A stretch of 64,000 nucleotides of DNA from Dolomedes plantarius (taxonomy: Eukaryota > Arthropoda > Arachnida > Araneae > Dolomedidae). Shown here in pieces: positions 10,680-21,565 of this stretch (positions are counted from its first letter, which is position 1; every line of letters begins with the position of its first letter). Under the pieces are notes generated by a model. The model did no database searches, had not been told where the DNA came from, and saw nothing but the letters and a program-made list of their open reading frames with translations. The stretch is taken from NCBI GenBank assembly GCA_907164885.2, contig OU015490.1, positions 16,582,047 to 16,646,046 of the forward strand, written 5' to 3'. Position numbers and translations under genes: made by a program.

Positions 10680-11467
10680 GCTTAATGAGTTCGGTTAAAA
10701 GACAAGACAATCTCGGGAGATTTATATCAAGCAGGGAAGAAAACGTTGATGAGATTCTCATAAACTCTTGCCAACATCTCATAAACTCTTGCCAACATAT
10801 TTGGTATAGTTACAGATGGTGCCCCAGCTATGATAGGCAGAAAAGAGGGACACTAGAATTAACACTAGAACCGGGGCACTTTCGGCAACAATAAACAATT
10901 CATTTGCATCTTTGCTACTCCATTTACAGTCGATACAGACATGCTGCCAGAAAATTTTCACATGAAATGCACAGAGTTGCAATCTGACATCCAACTTACA
11001 GAGAAATTCAATCTTTGTTCGACAATCCAATAAAGAGAAATTCAATCAAGTCTCTTTGTTCGACATTTAATCAGTCATACTTGCCCAGAGATAAATATCC
11101 CTAAATGCACTGTCATGCGTTATTTATGCCATCATTGTTTGGAAGCACGTGCTCCAGTGAACAACGATTTTCAAGAGTCACCAAGAGTCACATTAGAACC
11201 AAAATATCGGGTGAGCATCTTGAGAACTCCCTCAGAATTGCACCCACTTCAATTGACCCTGATACTGATGCATTAGCATGACTCCAATAGTTATCTTAAT
11301 AATTATAAATAAAATTTATAAGGAAATATGTTAACTATATATTATACTTTTTTTACTATTTTTAATGTTATTAACTATTTTTAATGTTAGGTACATTTAT
11401 GTGTGGCTCAAAAAAATTAGTCTTCATTCAATGCGGCCCCAGGAAGCTAAAAGGTTGGACACCCCTG
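10680..11467 (+). pseudogene. hAT-superfamily transposase remnant with right terminal repeat
   Basis: Fragments of a hAT transposase of the ZBED/GTF2IRD2-like type are readable in shifting plus-strand frames. TDGAPAM-like sequence near 10815-10835 belongs to the catalytic core, where this copy reads DGAPAMIGRKRG. LPENFHMKCTELQSDIQL is near 10943. The C-terminal dimerisation region reads SSEQRFSRVTKSHIRTKIS, then EHLENSLRIAPTSIDPD (11150-11276). A local duplication of an AGAGAAATTCAATC phrase at about 10999 and 11034 breaks the frame. The element ends at 11467 with a hAT end, CAGGGGTGTCCAACC when reverse-complemented. No left end is found. Non-functional. Confidence 0.8.
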
Positions 11468-11556
11468 TCCTAGGCTGTAATATTCTATTTATAAACATCA
11501 TATTTCGTAAGGACAATCACAGCTGATGATCCTGGCTGAACTGAAAATGTATTATT

Positions 11557-11560
<4 letters not shown>

Positions 11561-11600
<40 letters not shown>
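11561..11600. repeat. (TA)n microsatellite
   Basis: Pure TA tract adjoining the deleted Tc1 element at 11602. The other side of that element also reads into TA repeats. Confidence 0.95.
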
Positions 11601-11601
<1 letters not shown>

Positions 11602-11604
<3 letters not shown>

Positions 11605-12208
11605 TATCTGGCCAAAAGTATCTTGACATTTTTCCACATGTCAACAGTCCAATGACGGTGAGCTTTGCACCATTGCAATTGACGCCTCGCATTCTGGAGA
11701 GTGATGTTCGGCTTGTGAGCGGCTGAATGACCATGGAATCCCAAGTTTTTTAATTCTCGACGAACAGTCCTGCTGCTAGCACTAACGTCTGATGAACTTT
11801 GGAACTCCCGAGTGATTTCAATCAACGAGGACTTGCGATTTTGTTTCACTACCCTTTTCAGAGTTCTACGGCTGCGTTCACTCACTTTTTTCGGCCTGCC
11901 ACTTCCTTTTTCTGCAATTTCACTGCCTCGACGTTTCCATTTCACAATTACGTCACTCACAGTGGATTTTGGCCTCTGTAGAATGTCGAAAATTTCACTA
12001 ACTGATTTCCCACAAAGGTGGCATCCCACTATAATGCCACGATCAAAGTCACTAAGCTTATTTGATTTACCCTTGTCTCGCAAGCGCATAAATATGACCT
12101 GACAAACCACTACCAACACTTTTATAGCTTTCGGTTACGCATCAATTTACGTCACCTGCCAGATCCACTTCTTTAGGGGGGTGTCCGGATACTTTTGGCC
12201 AGATAGTG
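11602..12208 (-). mobile_element. Internally deleted Tc1-like transposon
   Basis: 607 bp flanked by TA on both sides. The inverted ends begin CACTATCTGGCCAAAAGTAT on both strands. A typical Tc1 element is about 1.2-1.6 kb, so roughly half is missing. What remains on the minus strand is the 5' half of the transposase. Ends and protein resemble a Tc1 family I know from teleost fish genomes; this match is from memory. Confidence 0.9.
11604..12089 (-). pseudogene. Tc1-like transposase, DNA-binding half only
   Basis: I choose the Met at 12089, since MRLRDKGKSNKLSDFDRG matches the usual N-terminus. The readable 161 residues hold the first helix-turn-helix (FDRGIIVGCHLCGKSVSEI and following), a GRPKK linker that looks like an AT-hook, and a second helix-turn-helix ending in RTVRRELKNLGF. 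The frame then reaches WTVDMWKNV, just before the first catalytic Asp of the family, and runs straight into the terminal repeat. The whole DDE catalytic domain is absent. It might still bind its own TIRs, but it cannot cut DNA. Confidence 0.88.
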
Positions 12209-12258
12209 TATATATATATTATTTAACTCGAAATATGTTGCCATCCACTCTATTAGAT

Positions 12259-12592
12259 CAGTGATTCTCTACCGGCATGCCGAGGCACATTTTGGTGCCG
12301 TGAGATAGATCAGGCGTGCCTCGAAAATTTTTTTCTGCGTAAGCAAAAATTACTCGTAACGCCTACTTAAAATAGTAATTAAATTTGCTACATAATCCTG
12401 TTTGTTACTTATATCTTTCATTAAATTAGTAAAATCAGTAATGTAGTTAGTATTTATTTAATCTTAAATTCAGCAAATTCCTCGTATATATTCCACTTTG
12501 ATTTAATATTTGAAAAATTGAAAAAAAAAAGGTTAAACTCTGATATGGATGCCCGAAGTTTCTTATCTCAATCCAAAGGTCGGGAATCCCTG
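12259..12592. mobile_element. hAT-type MITE
   Basis: 334 bp with ends CAGTGATTCTCTACC and, reverse-complemented, CAGGGATTCCCGACC. The 8-bp flanks TATTAGAT and TATTACAC match at 6 of 8 positions. The subterminal region (CGAGGCACATTTTGGTGCCG) is a short palindrome as seen in hAT elements. No coding capacity. Confidence 0.75.
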
Positions 12593-12639
12593 TATTACAC
12601 TGTAGTTATTGAGAAGCGTCCTGTTCCAGAAGTAGTTTG

Positions 12640-12672
12640 ACTTCTGGAACATATATATAATATATGTATTAC

Positions 12673-12725
<53 letters not shown>

Positions 12726-12762
12726 TATATATATAATATATTATATATATATATATATATAT
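12640..12762. repeat. (TA)n microsatellite, interrupted
   Basis: TA repeats with short AATATA interruptions. It is the left border of the GC-rich island that follows. Confidence 0.9.
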
Positions 12763-12769
12763 ACAGCAG

Positions 12770-13970
12770 CGCCCCGAACGTCAAAAGTATGCAGGCTCGA
12801 GAGAGAGAGAGAGTGCGGTAAAAAATGAGTTGATACGACGAATGCGCATAATTTATGAACTCTCCCGTACATAACCCAGAGCTCCATCTTAACGAATGGC
12901 AAGCCATTAGGGGCCCGGCCCCGAAAAACGGCCAACACGGCAGTTATCGCTCGGGAAACGTCCACTGCTTACGTCTTTATGAATAAACATCAGCGGCCAC
13001 GCATCGACCGAATATTCAAAGCGGGTGCAGAAGAGGGCAGAGGCGGGGAATGTGACAACGCGAGCGGCATAAAACCGCGCGACTTCCACTTACGGAACAT
13101 TCGTATTCCTCCCGGGGGGCAACCTTAAATGGGCCCTTGCATTCGTCTTGCAGCCTGTGCCCGGTCCGTATCCGACTGCTAAAAAACCGCTATTAGTGAC
13201 GAAAAAAAAAACGCTGTTGTCGAAGTTGGCACAAGGGGTCCTTATCAGACCCATCGCATCGTTGTAATTGTTGGGGAGGGACTATGGCAAAACATTAATT
13301 GCCCGGGTCTTAGTTATACATCATAATTGGGCGATAGAGATGGGGGGGAGGGATGGGGGGTTTCCCACGTCGCATTCCCATCTGCCCGGGACACCCCTCC
13401 TCCCTTGTTTTATAAATTGGTCTGCGGTAATGGATCCGCCCAGCTTGTAATCGTCGATTCATCGCGCGGGGGGGAACAGAGTCGGTTGGAAAACTGTCAT
13501 GTCTATTGTTGTATTAAGGGGGGGGGAGCCCGTCCGGGGTCACAGTGCAATGAGGAACGATTCCAATTAATATTCCGATAACAGACCGGAGAGAGGAATT
13601 AATGCTCTGATCGGAGATGTTGCTTAATAAAGTACAGCCTGGGTGGTAGCGCGCGTTCGGCTTCCGAGAATTCTCAAGGATTTTGGACTGACGTTGCACC
13701 TGGATATTTTCGACAGACATTTATTTGATGACATAAATATCGAGCTGTCTCGAGGCGATCCCAGCGATGAATTGGCCTGCACTGAGTTGGAAGGGGACTG
13801 TGCAATGAGAAGCGGAAATCTGTCGTGTCGGGAAACCGGGGGACGGGGGGGGGAGAACTCTGGGTCTAGAACAAGGAGATCGTGTTACAAAAGATTAAAC
13901 TGTGGTGCTCAAAACCAACCTCAAACCCTAACAAACCAACCTACCTAATCTCGAACAAGTATGTATAGCC
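12770..13970. other. GC-rich island, candidate regulatory or promoter-like DNA
   Basis: The longest GC-rich, apparently unique stretch in the window, with several CG dinucleotides (for example around 13020-13090) and G-runs at 13344, 13470, 13518 and 13838. ORFs up to 101 codons occur on both strands and overlap, none recognised. TTAAT cores occur at 13566 and 13596. A phrase at 13640-13670 (GGTGGTAGCGCGCGTTCGGCTTCCGAG) resembles the head of SINE family A but lacks a clear B box. No TATA or initiator is convincing. Confidence 0.35.
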
Positions 13971-13972
13971 CC

Positions 13973-13973
<1 letters not shown>

Positions 13974-14014
<41 letters not shown>
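13974..14014. repeat. (TA)n microsatellite followed by (CA)n
   Basis: Pure TA tract leading into a short CACACACA run and then the MITE at 14028. Confidence 0.95.
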
Positions 14015-14019
<5 letters not shown>

Positions 14020-14027
14020 CACACACA

Positions 14028-14129
14028 CAGTCGAATCCGGTTAATTGGACCACCGGTTAATATGACAGGTCAGTTATTAGGACCAAAATGATCGCGTCCC
14101 GATGTGTTCCGATTAACCAGAATCGACTG
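14028..14129. mobile_element. Short pogo/Tigger-type MITE
   Basis: 102 bp with ends CAGTCGAATCCGGTTAATTG and, reverse-complemented, CAGTCGATTCTGGTTAATC. TA follows the right end. It is related to 46207-46396, sharing the GGACCACCGGTTAAT phrase. It sits between microsatellites. Confidence 0.8.
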
Positions 14130-14515
14130 TATGTATGTATGTATGTATATATATATATTTATATATATGTGTGTGTGTGTGTGTATTTCTGTACGTTAAA
14201 AGATAGTTTTGAGAGACAGCAAACCAGCCACCACAATTGTCAATTGCCTTTATGTAGTGATGTCACTCCTAACAATAATGAGGTATAATTTATCCCTATT
14301 TTTGAATTATAGATAACACAAATGGACCGGAATATTTAACCGAATTATTTTAAATTATTCTCAAATTCTATCTTCATTTCGGGGCAGTATTGAAATTATC
14401 CTAAACTGTTTATAATCAGAACAACTATTGGTTGACCCAACCGGAAGCGGAAAACTACAAATAACTAAATCTCTAATTCATTCTCACTGGAATTTAAACT
14501 TTTACTGAAAGTAAT
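14130..14515. other. Microsatellite then non-coding sequence
   Basis: ATGT, TA and TG microsatellites occupy about 14130-14185. The rest holds no recognisable gene. Confidence 0.35.
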
Positions 14516-15110
14516 TTGTGTCGGCTAAGAGCTGAACTTGTAGTGCTCCGGGACATATGTGTAAACCCCTTTCACTTGAACGGTATGAAATGTCGAGCTG
14601 CTACTGACTTTGGGCCATGGACAAAGATATATCGCGGTACACCCCGCCAGTCAAAATAAGCCTCTGTGCCGTTCACATGACAAACCACAGCAGCAGGAAG
14701 ATGAATGCCAAGCGTTTTGAAAGTACAAGTGTCGGCTTTTTCGGCCGATAAATAATACCCGCCGAAACAATGACTGCCGTTTCATTAGTATGCAGCGAAA
14801 ACATCTCCGATGGACTGACAGATAACGGCTCCGCCAACATCCTTTCGCTCGACGGAGTACGATTTCACACGACCAACCCTCTATTTAATCGAGCCAGGGT
14901 TTGGAAAGAAGCGGCATGTCTCTTTTCGGTGCTCGCCGAGAAATGTCAGGCTGGTTCGTGACAAGTAACCATAGCGTTAGGTCCAAGTAAGACCTGTTTC
15001 TACAGACAGCGAAAAACAACATAATTTCTAACGGCAATAAATGGTTCAGCGCTTGAAAGATTTCTCTATTATTTAATCTTTTTTTACCTCCCATCAGGGG
15101 GGGGGGGAGA
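14516..15110. other. GC-richer single-copy island
   Basis: Moderately GC-rich and free of recognisable repeats. It contains a TTTCATTAGTATGCA motif at 14781, similar to motifs in the islands at 18.3 and 24.3 kb. ORFs of 63-69 codons on opposite strands overlap and look random. It ends in a G-run at 15099-15108. Confidence 0.3.
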
Positions 15111-16459
15111 AGGACATAAACCTTGACTGAAACATCCCCTAACGCTCTTTGCGTTCTCCAAGTAAAGTGCTGATCCAGCGTTTTCCCCCAGGCTGCTTAG
15201 TCTTTAGTAAGACTTCTAGCTCCCATGCGACCTAATCGCCTTCAAACCAAGTAAATATAATATTTTGAACAAGAGTTATCCATCTATATTGAGAACAGGT
15301 TGTAAGAAAACCAACAGAACTTCAAGTTCAAACCAACAGAACTTCAAGTCCAAAGGCCATTTATCGTTCAATTGTTCAATTCAATCTTCCAATATTTTTT
15401 TAATGCCTAAATAGGAAAGGGTTTATAGCTCTGACCTCTCCTCCACCCCCATACACACACACCTAGTGACAACGCTATTGTATTCCGCTAAATACTATAG
15501 CCATTTCGGCAGACTTCCACATTGCACGAATTCCTTCAGTCCAAGTAAATATGACTTTTCAACCACGAGGTCCGAATCTGCTAATGAGGTAAGACTATCA
15601 CTGAAGTTGCCCAAGCTCCATTACTCTTGACCGTAAAATTAAAGTTTAAATACTTTACTAATAATTTTACAATTTTTTTTTCATATTCAGTAATGAAACG
15701 TTTTTCAGATTCCGCTATTATTTTTGGGTTCTTTAAATTCATGAGCAATATAATTGAGGATCCACGATGATTTTGCTCTTCAATATTTTCTGCCCTAGGT
15801 AAGTCATTACTTTTGCTAAAAACTGGGCTTCTCTTTAGTATGAAGCTGATCTTTTAGACTGTCACCCATCTGCCTTTAGCCACTTAGGAGGAATATACCT
15901 TCGCGCAGGTTAAAAAGAAGCACCTCTGGCACATTCAATAATTCCATCGGTTGTCAAAGACTCCAGTGCCTTATATATAGCAAACACAATTAAAAGCTAA
16001 AAGGATTTGTGTTTCGATGTTTTTGCTCTATGTGAAACAATGGCGATACTATTTCAAAAGGAATAAAAACAAGTCAGTATGAAATAACGTGGAAACTTTT
16101 TGTTTTATACTGATTAAATAAAACTTTTAACAAATATACTATATTCATGGTTAAACAATAGGGCTTTTTATTCGAGGACTCGCTACTTATTCTGCAATCA
16201 GTTTGAATTTTAACTTTTATATAATACGCCTGGTTGTATCTCATCGATAAAAAATCGATTTCTAACATAAAACATTTCTAACATAAGATTGACGATAGAA
16301 ATAAACAGCTTTCTTTAACAGAAATCTTCCCTAATTTCTGAATATACATATTTGAGTAACTGTTTTCAGACTATTTTTGTACGAATTTGCGACAGTGGTT
16401 GTTGAGCAAATTTGATGTTCCTTTCTTGAAACGTGTCGATAATGAAATGAGTGAAATTA
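15111..16459. other. Non-coding sequence, no family recognised
   Basis: No gene. A short direct repeat around ACCAACAGAACTTCAAGT lies at 15311 and 15333. Otherwise AT-rich and anonymous. Confidence 0.3.
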
Positions 16460-16890
16460 AATTTTAAATAATTGCAAGATAAAAAGAACTTTTTATATAC
16501 CATGTTTTTAAATTTTCTGTTGAATCCTATAAACTTGACCATTCTATGTATTAATAAAAAATTTAAAAATTTTTTTTGATGAATTATCCTATCCACTTGA
16601 AAGGAAATGAAGTTAAATGGAAGTTACTTGTGTTTCACTTTTCGTTCCCGACCCGGTCGATAGATGGCTACACCAGTCTACAAAACAAAATTAACTGAAA
16701 ATGAAACCAAAACTGCTTAAAGATGGCTAAAAGTATCAAAAGAATGCATTGTCATCGTGTTCTGAGCTATTCTAAAAGTTTCAAATATCTAGCTAGTCGG
16801 GAAGTTAGTTGAAAATCGATTGCAAGATTTGTACCGGACAACACATACACACAAACAAACAAGAAAGCGAGTTAATAAAAGCATGGTAAT
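16460..16890 (-). repeat. Dispersed repeat DR-A, minus copy
   Basis: Inverted homologue of 5310-5760 with many substitutions and small indels. The pair is about 11 kb apart in inverted orientation. Confidence 0.8.
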
Positions 16891-17325
16891 AAAACTAACA
16901 TCAAAATACATTGCGACTACATCGTACAATACCTTAAAGATTTCTAATCCAAGAATATGAATAGTCATTCAGACTTGATCTCATGAAAATCAAGAATTAT
17001 ATCTTATCGTTGGTGAACATTTTAAACTGGACTGTTTAGTTTACTCGGTGATGCATATAAATATATTTTTCTTGCCTTTCCTCCCATTTTTCATGATCAG
17101 CAACTTTAGTTTTAGAAAAAATTACATGTTTTATTTTCAGACTTTTCAGTTTTTCGTCTATAACATTAAAGCATCTGAGTACTTACCTTAGTGGATACCC
17201 TCACCTCAATGTTAACCTGTGGAGAATATGTGTCTGCTATTGGCAGCTACAGAAGTCTGCCGATCATCCAATAAAAAGAGTATTTTCTCATAGCCCGAAC
17301 TTTTCTGCACCTTGCAACAGAATTC
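16891..17325. other. Non-coding sequence
   Basis: No gene recognised. Confidence 0.3.
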
Positions 17326-17590
17326 ATTTTATAAACTGCATCCACCAAAGGAATGGGTGAGCGTTTCAAACACGCTACACCAGATTTCCCCACCCCCGAA
17401 TCATTTAAAATTTAAAATATAAATTGCATTTTTTTTAAAACGAAAAATGCCCCGAATTTCTTCCTCTGTGACGGAGTACAATTTAAAAAAATCTAAATCA
17501 AAGTCGGCCATCCTTGGACACATTTTCTGCATAGGTTAACATGGAGGTGAGTGAATCTAATACGGTTAGTACACAGCAGCCATATACTAA
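17326..17590 (+). repeat. Dispersed repeat DR-C, copy 1
   Basis: Shares with 17872-18135 and 60890-61130 an ordered set of phrases: TCCACC(A/G)AAGGAAT, GAGCGTTT, TGACGGAGTACAATTT, GGACACATTTTCT and ATAGGTTAACAT. No coding frame is conserved among copies. Confidence 0.8.
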
Positions 17591-17871
17591 GCTGCTATGT
17601 ACTAAGAAAAAAAAATCGTATTTCCCTTTTCCTCTTCTTGCAGACTCTTGTGGTGGGAGGAGTCCAGTCGACAGTTCGAGAATTCCACCCCCCTCAGGAG
17701 TGACATTTTGAGGGATTGTAATGGCTCTCTCTCTATAGCTGGGTTAAGCGCTGCCCCCAAATTTTTTATTTAAATTACATTTTTATCCACTATTTACAGG
17801 TACATAAATGCTGATAATCAAATAAAATTGGTACTGTCAGATAGCTTGAACTCTTCTGCAAAGCGCTACGG
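17591..17871. other. Spacer between two DR-C copies
   Basis: Non-coding. It includes a pyrimidine tract ending TTGCAG at about 17633-17642 that looks like a splice acceptor, without any supported exon. Confidence 0.25.
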
Positions 17872-18135
17872 GATTCATTTTATAAATTTCGTCCACCGAA
17901 GGAATTGATGAGCGTTTAAAACACACTATACCAGATTTTTCCCAGAATAATTTAAATTTTAAAATATTAATTGCATTTTTTTTAAAACGAAAAATGTACA
18001 CAAATGTAAAATTTCTTTCTCTATGACGGAGTACAATTTTTTTGAAAAAATCTTTGAATCCAAGTCGGCAATCCGTGGACACATTTTCTCCATAGGTTAA
18101 CATCGAGGTGATTCGAATCCAATGGGGTTAGTAGA
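17872..18135 (+). repeat. Dispersed repeat DR-C, copy 2
   Basis: Second copy in the same orientation, offset about 545 bp from copy 1, so the pair may be a tandem duplication with spacer. Confidence 0.8.
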
Positions 18136-18735
18136 TAGCAGCCTTAACGTCTTCTACCGTAACGCTGTAAGTACCTCGTACATAAGTTTTTGACTGGTTG
18201 TGTACGACACTCAGATTCGGCACGGAACCACAGAAGCGTCTATTTGAGTGACAGATCCCTCGAGTCGAAACAGATGAACATCTCACTCGAAGTGTCCGAG
18301 CTAATAAGCTAATGACAAAATTACCTCGACAAGACACGGGCTCGATAGCTGCCAGAACAATGCGCGGCATTTCATTAGCATTCATATCTAAATGCAGAAA
18401 TTAAGATAAAGGATCTTTGCATAAATTCAATTCGGATCACAGACGCCGGGTCTCGAACAAGGCTTGAAACAGTGACACCACGGCTCGATGTGATCCGCAT
18501 AAAAGTGGGCTGTCGGAACGAGCGGACAGCGGTTAAATTAATGGCTCAAGGGGATGATAAAAAGAAAATGAGTTTCAATCGAATCGGAGGCGCAAGCTTT
18601 CGGCAGCTGTAAAATGCAATTGGGGAAAATCTGGTTGAAGCTCACTGATTAGGAGTTATTGCAGAACAAAACGCTAGAATGGGGGGGGGGGGGGTTTCAA
18701 ACGTATAGCGAAATTTCCTTTGGAACGTAGAACTA
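18136..18735. other. GC-richer single-copy island, candidate regulatory DNA
   Basis: Unique-looking sequence. An 85-codon minus-strand frame (18128-18385) has no recognisable domain. Motifs include TTTCATTAGCATTCAT at 18370 (an ATTAGCAT octamer-like core), TTTGCATAAATT at 18416 and TTAAATTAATGG at 18534. A G-run at 18680-18692 and then a SINE follow. Regulatory function is inferred. Confidence 0.35.
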
Positions 18736-18740
18736 ATTAA

Positions 18741-18862
18741 GGGGTTATGGTAGCTTAGTGGTATGCTGAGGGTACTCGGATCGAATCCAGACAGCACCAT
18801 TAAATACCTTCGTGTCTACGCCGGATATAAGGACTTTAACCTTTTCCTTACGGGGGTGGGGT
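18741..18862 (+). mobile_element. SINE family A, 5' part
   Basis: A head with GGTAGCTTAGTGGTATGCTG and B box GGATCGAATCC, then CACCATTAAATACCTTCGTG and GCCGGATA as in the 26.1 kb copy. The body resumes at about 19235, so the element is split by microsatellites and a MITE end. Confidence 0.75.
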
Positions 18863-18894
18863 AGCATGTATCACAAGAATACAGGCCCAAGAAT

Positions 18895-18950
18895 GAATAT
18901 ATATATATATATATATAAACATATACATAAACATATACATATATAAACAT

Positions 18951-18994
<44 letters not shown>
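18895..18994. repeat. (TA)n and (ATAC)n microsatellites
   Basis: TA tracts flank a short ATACATAAACAT-type block. Confidence 0.95.
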
Positions 18995-18996
<2 letters not shown>

Positions 18997-19086
18997 TTCC
19001 CATAACATCGGAGGGGCCGGGACTGGGAAATATCGTCTTTAAATAGAGATCGTCGTTAAGTAGAGCGTCGTTAAACAGAGAGCCAA

Positions 19087-19090
<4 letters not shown>
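18995..19090. mobile_element. pogo/Tigger-type MITE end inside a split SINE
   Basis: On the minus strand an end reads CAGTTGGCTCTCTGTTTAAC followed by GACG-containing subterminal repeats, next to TA. A partner end is not clear because of the adjacent TA tract. It interrupts the SINE at 18741-19470. Confidence 0.5.

Positions 19091-19160
<70 letters not shown>
19090..19160. repeat. (TA)n microsatellite
   Basis: Pure TA tract of about 70 bp. Confidence 0.95.
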
Positions 19161-19162
<2 letters not shown>

Positions 19163-19234
19163 CCCCCTTAATGACCGTCCTTACAAAGGTGGTATGAAAT
19201 TTACCGTTCTGAAGAGGGAATCGTAAAAATGAGC

Positions 19235-19475
19235 CCCCTAAGCTAAAGGTTAAATCCGTAGACAAGAAAGTCCCTCTATGCGGTAAAGAGGGTGGGAGAA
19301 GGTACGAATTCCCCAGATGCTGGCACTTGGGGTTGCTCGGTTAAAATTGCCGACCCTTGTGTTGCCATTATAAACTGGAGCCGCAACCCTTTGCCCGCTA
19401 GCCGATATGGAACTAGCCTGGAATAAATTCTGGCCAGTTTGCATTAAAAACATCAACAACAATAGAATGAAATGA
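19235..19475 (+). mobile_element. SINE family A, 3' part
   Basis: Body phrases GGTTAAATCCGTAGAC, GGGTGGGAGAAGGTACGA, CCATTATAAACTGGAGCCGC and CTGGAATA match 26.2-26.5 kb in order. The 3' end is rich in CAACAA, the usual tail in this family. Confidence 0.75.
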
Positions 19476-19619
19476 ATAAATAGTGAACATTTTTATGAAT
19501 TACAAGTACGATAAACATGCCTTTCTCGCATAATCATTTAGCAGCTGTAAAAACCACTTCGCTGAAGCTGCCTGGGACAGCATAATTAGTTAATATTCAA
19601 TGGGGGCTACCCTGATATA

Positions 19620-19953
19620 CAGTCGAACCCCGTTATAGCGAACCCGGTATATAATGAACTCACGGATATAACGAACGTAAATTTTGGTCCCGCCGTTTTC
19701 CTATTGCACGTAATTTAATTAGTATTGTGTCAGTTTAATGTAATCGATTTTAGTCGATTTAATTCATCAATGACCATTTTTAATAGATTTTATAATTTTT
19801 TTAATACATTATTATTGAATAGACATTGCAACTAATGAGTTTTACATTTTGTGAACTCTAGCATTTTTCTTAAGGGTTAGGATATAGCCAACAACCGGAT
19901 AAAGCGAACAAAAACTTTGGTCCCTTGAAGTTCGTTGTAACGAGGTTCGACTG
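19620..19953. mobile_element. pogo/Tigger-type MITE
   Basis: 334 bp with TA on both sides. The ends are CAGTCGAACCCCGTTATAGC and, reverse-complemented, CAGTCGAACCTCGTTACAAC. Internal TTTTGGTCCC phrases are placed symmetrically. Non-autonomous. Confidence 0.88.
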
Positions 19954-20343
19954 TATAGGATGCCCTCCAACCCTTTGGATTACGGAAACTTAGAACACTG
20001 CTGGAAGCGTTTAACTTAATATGTTATCTTACACTATGAGTGTTTACATACCGAATAGAGGCAACATGTCAGATAATAGTGCTATGATGTTAGTTATGGG
20101 GTCAGTGACACATTAATTTTTTTTTTTATTTAATGAGTTTTTATTTATTAAGTTTTTTTGTGATGGTTAACTGTATAATTTGTAAACAAAATCACATCAT
20201 AACACTTCTCATAACGTTTTAAAAAATCTTAAAATTTAAAGCTTAAAATTTAAAGTTTTTAAAAAGTGGGGTAATTTAAAACCGTTAAAACTCTAAATAT
20301 TATTCGTTTAATTTCAATTTTTTTCCCTTTAATTAAACAGATG
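19954..20343. other. AT-rich non-coding sequence
   Basis: No gene recognised. Homopolymer T runs and AATTTAAAG-like repeats are present. Confidence 0.3.
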
Positions 20344-21056
<713 letters not shown>

Positions 21057-21064
21057 GGAGCAAC

Positions 21065-21254
21065 CAGTTGCGCCCCCAGGGAGGGGAGGTCCAAGGGGCC
21101 CTGCCCCCCTCCAAATAAATAGGAATCGCATTATGAATATTAATTTTGCATTATAAATATTTTTATCCGTTCATCTCACCCCCCTCCTATGCATCATAAA
21201 TATTTTATCCGTTCATCTCGCCCCCACCAAGAAAAAATCCTGGGTGCGCCACAG
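21065..21254. mobile_element. hAT-type MITE with 8-bp target duplication
   Basis: 190 bp with ends CAGTTGCGCCCCCAGGG and, reverse-complemented, CTGTGGCGCACCCAGGA. The flanking octamers are GGAGCAAC (21057-21064) and GGAACAAC (21255-21262), a 7 of 8 match. Inside, a TTATAAATATTTT-type block is duplicated. Confidence 0.85.
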
Positions 21255-21262
21255 GGAACAAC

Positions 21263-21565
21263 GTACAAAGGTCGAAACTGATGTGCCGCGAAACAGACGT
21301 GATAGAAAACATCAAAATCATCCGAAAATCATATCTGAACGAAGCACCATGCTCTTTTATGGCGTAGGAGGACCCCTTTGCTAAGGTCAAGAAAGAGAGG
21401 AAGCTGGAACTTGATCAAGTAATTGCGGCATTTCCGATCACCACGTGACATCACTGTTGTCCCTTTTAGGGTCAAAGAGATGGTGGACGGCAAGAAAGTT
21501 AACAGCCGTAGTTTGTAAAACAGTTTTACAAGTTTGGAAAGACGGGCTTGGTTATTGCAAGTATA
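21263..21565. other. Non-coding lead-in to the 83-bp array
   Basis: No gene recognised. At 21515-21555 the sequence AGTTTGGAAAGACGGGCTTGG resembles the helix-turn-helix coding part of the mariner at 23.07 kb (AGTTTGGAAACATGGGCTTGG), so a related transposase fragment may lie here. Confidence 0.35.

Noticed and set aside
13643..13948. A 101-codon plus-strand protein in the GC-rich island
   Set aside because: The frame crosses G-runs and ends in simple CAACC-type repeats. No domain, and a competing minus frame overlaps.
18128..18385. An 85-codon minus-strand protein
   Set aside because: No recognisable domain, no supported start context, and it overlaps repeat DR-C at one end. More likely open by composition.
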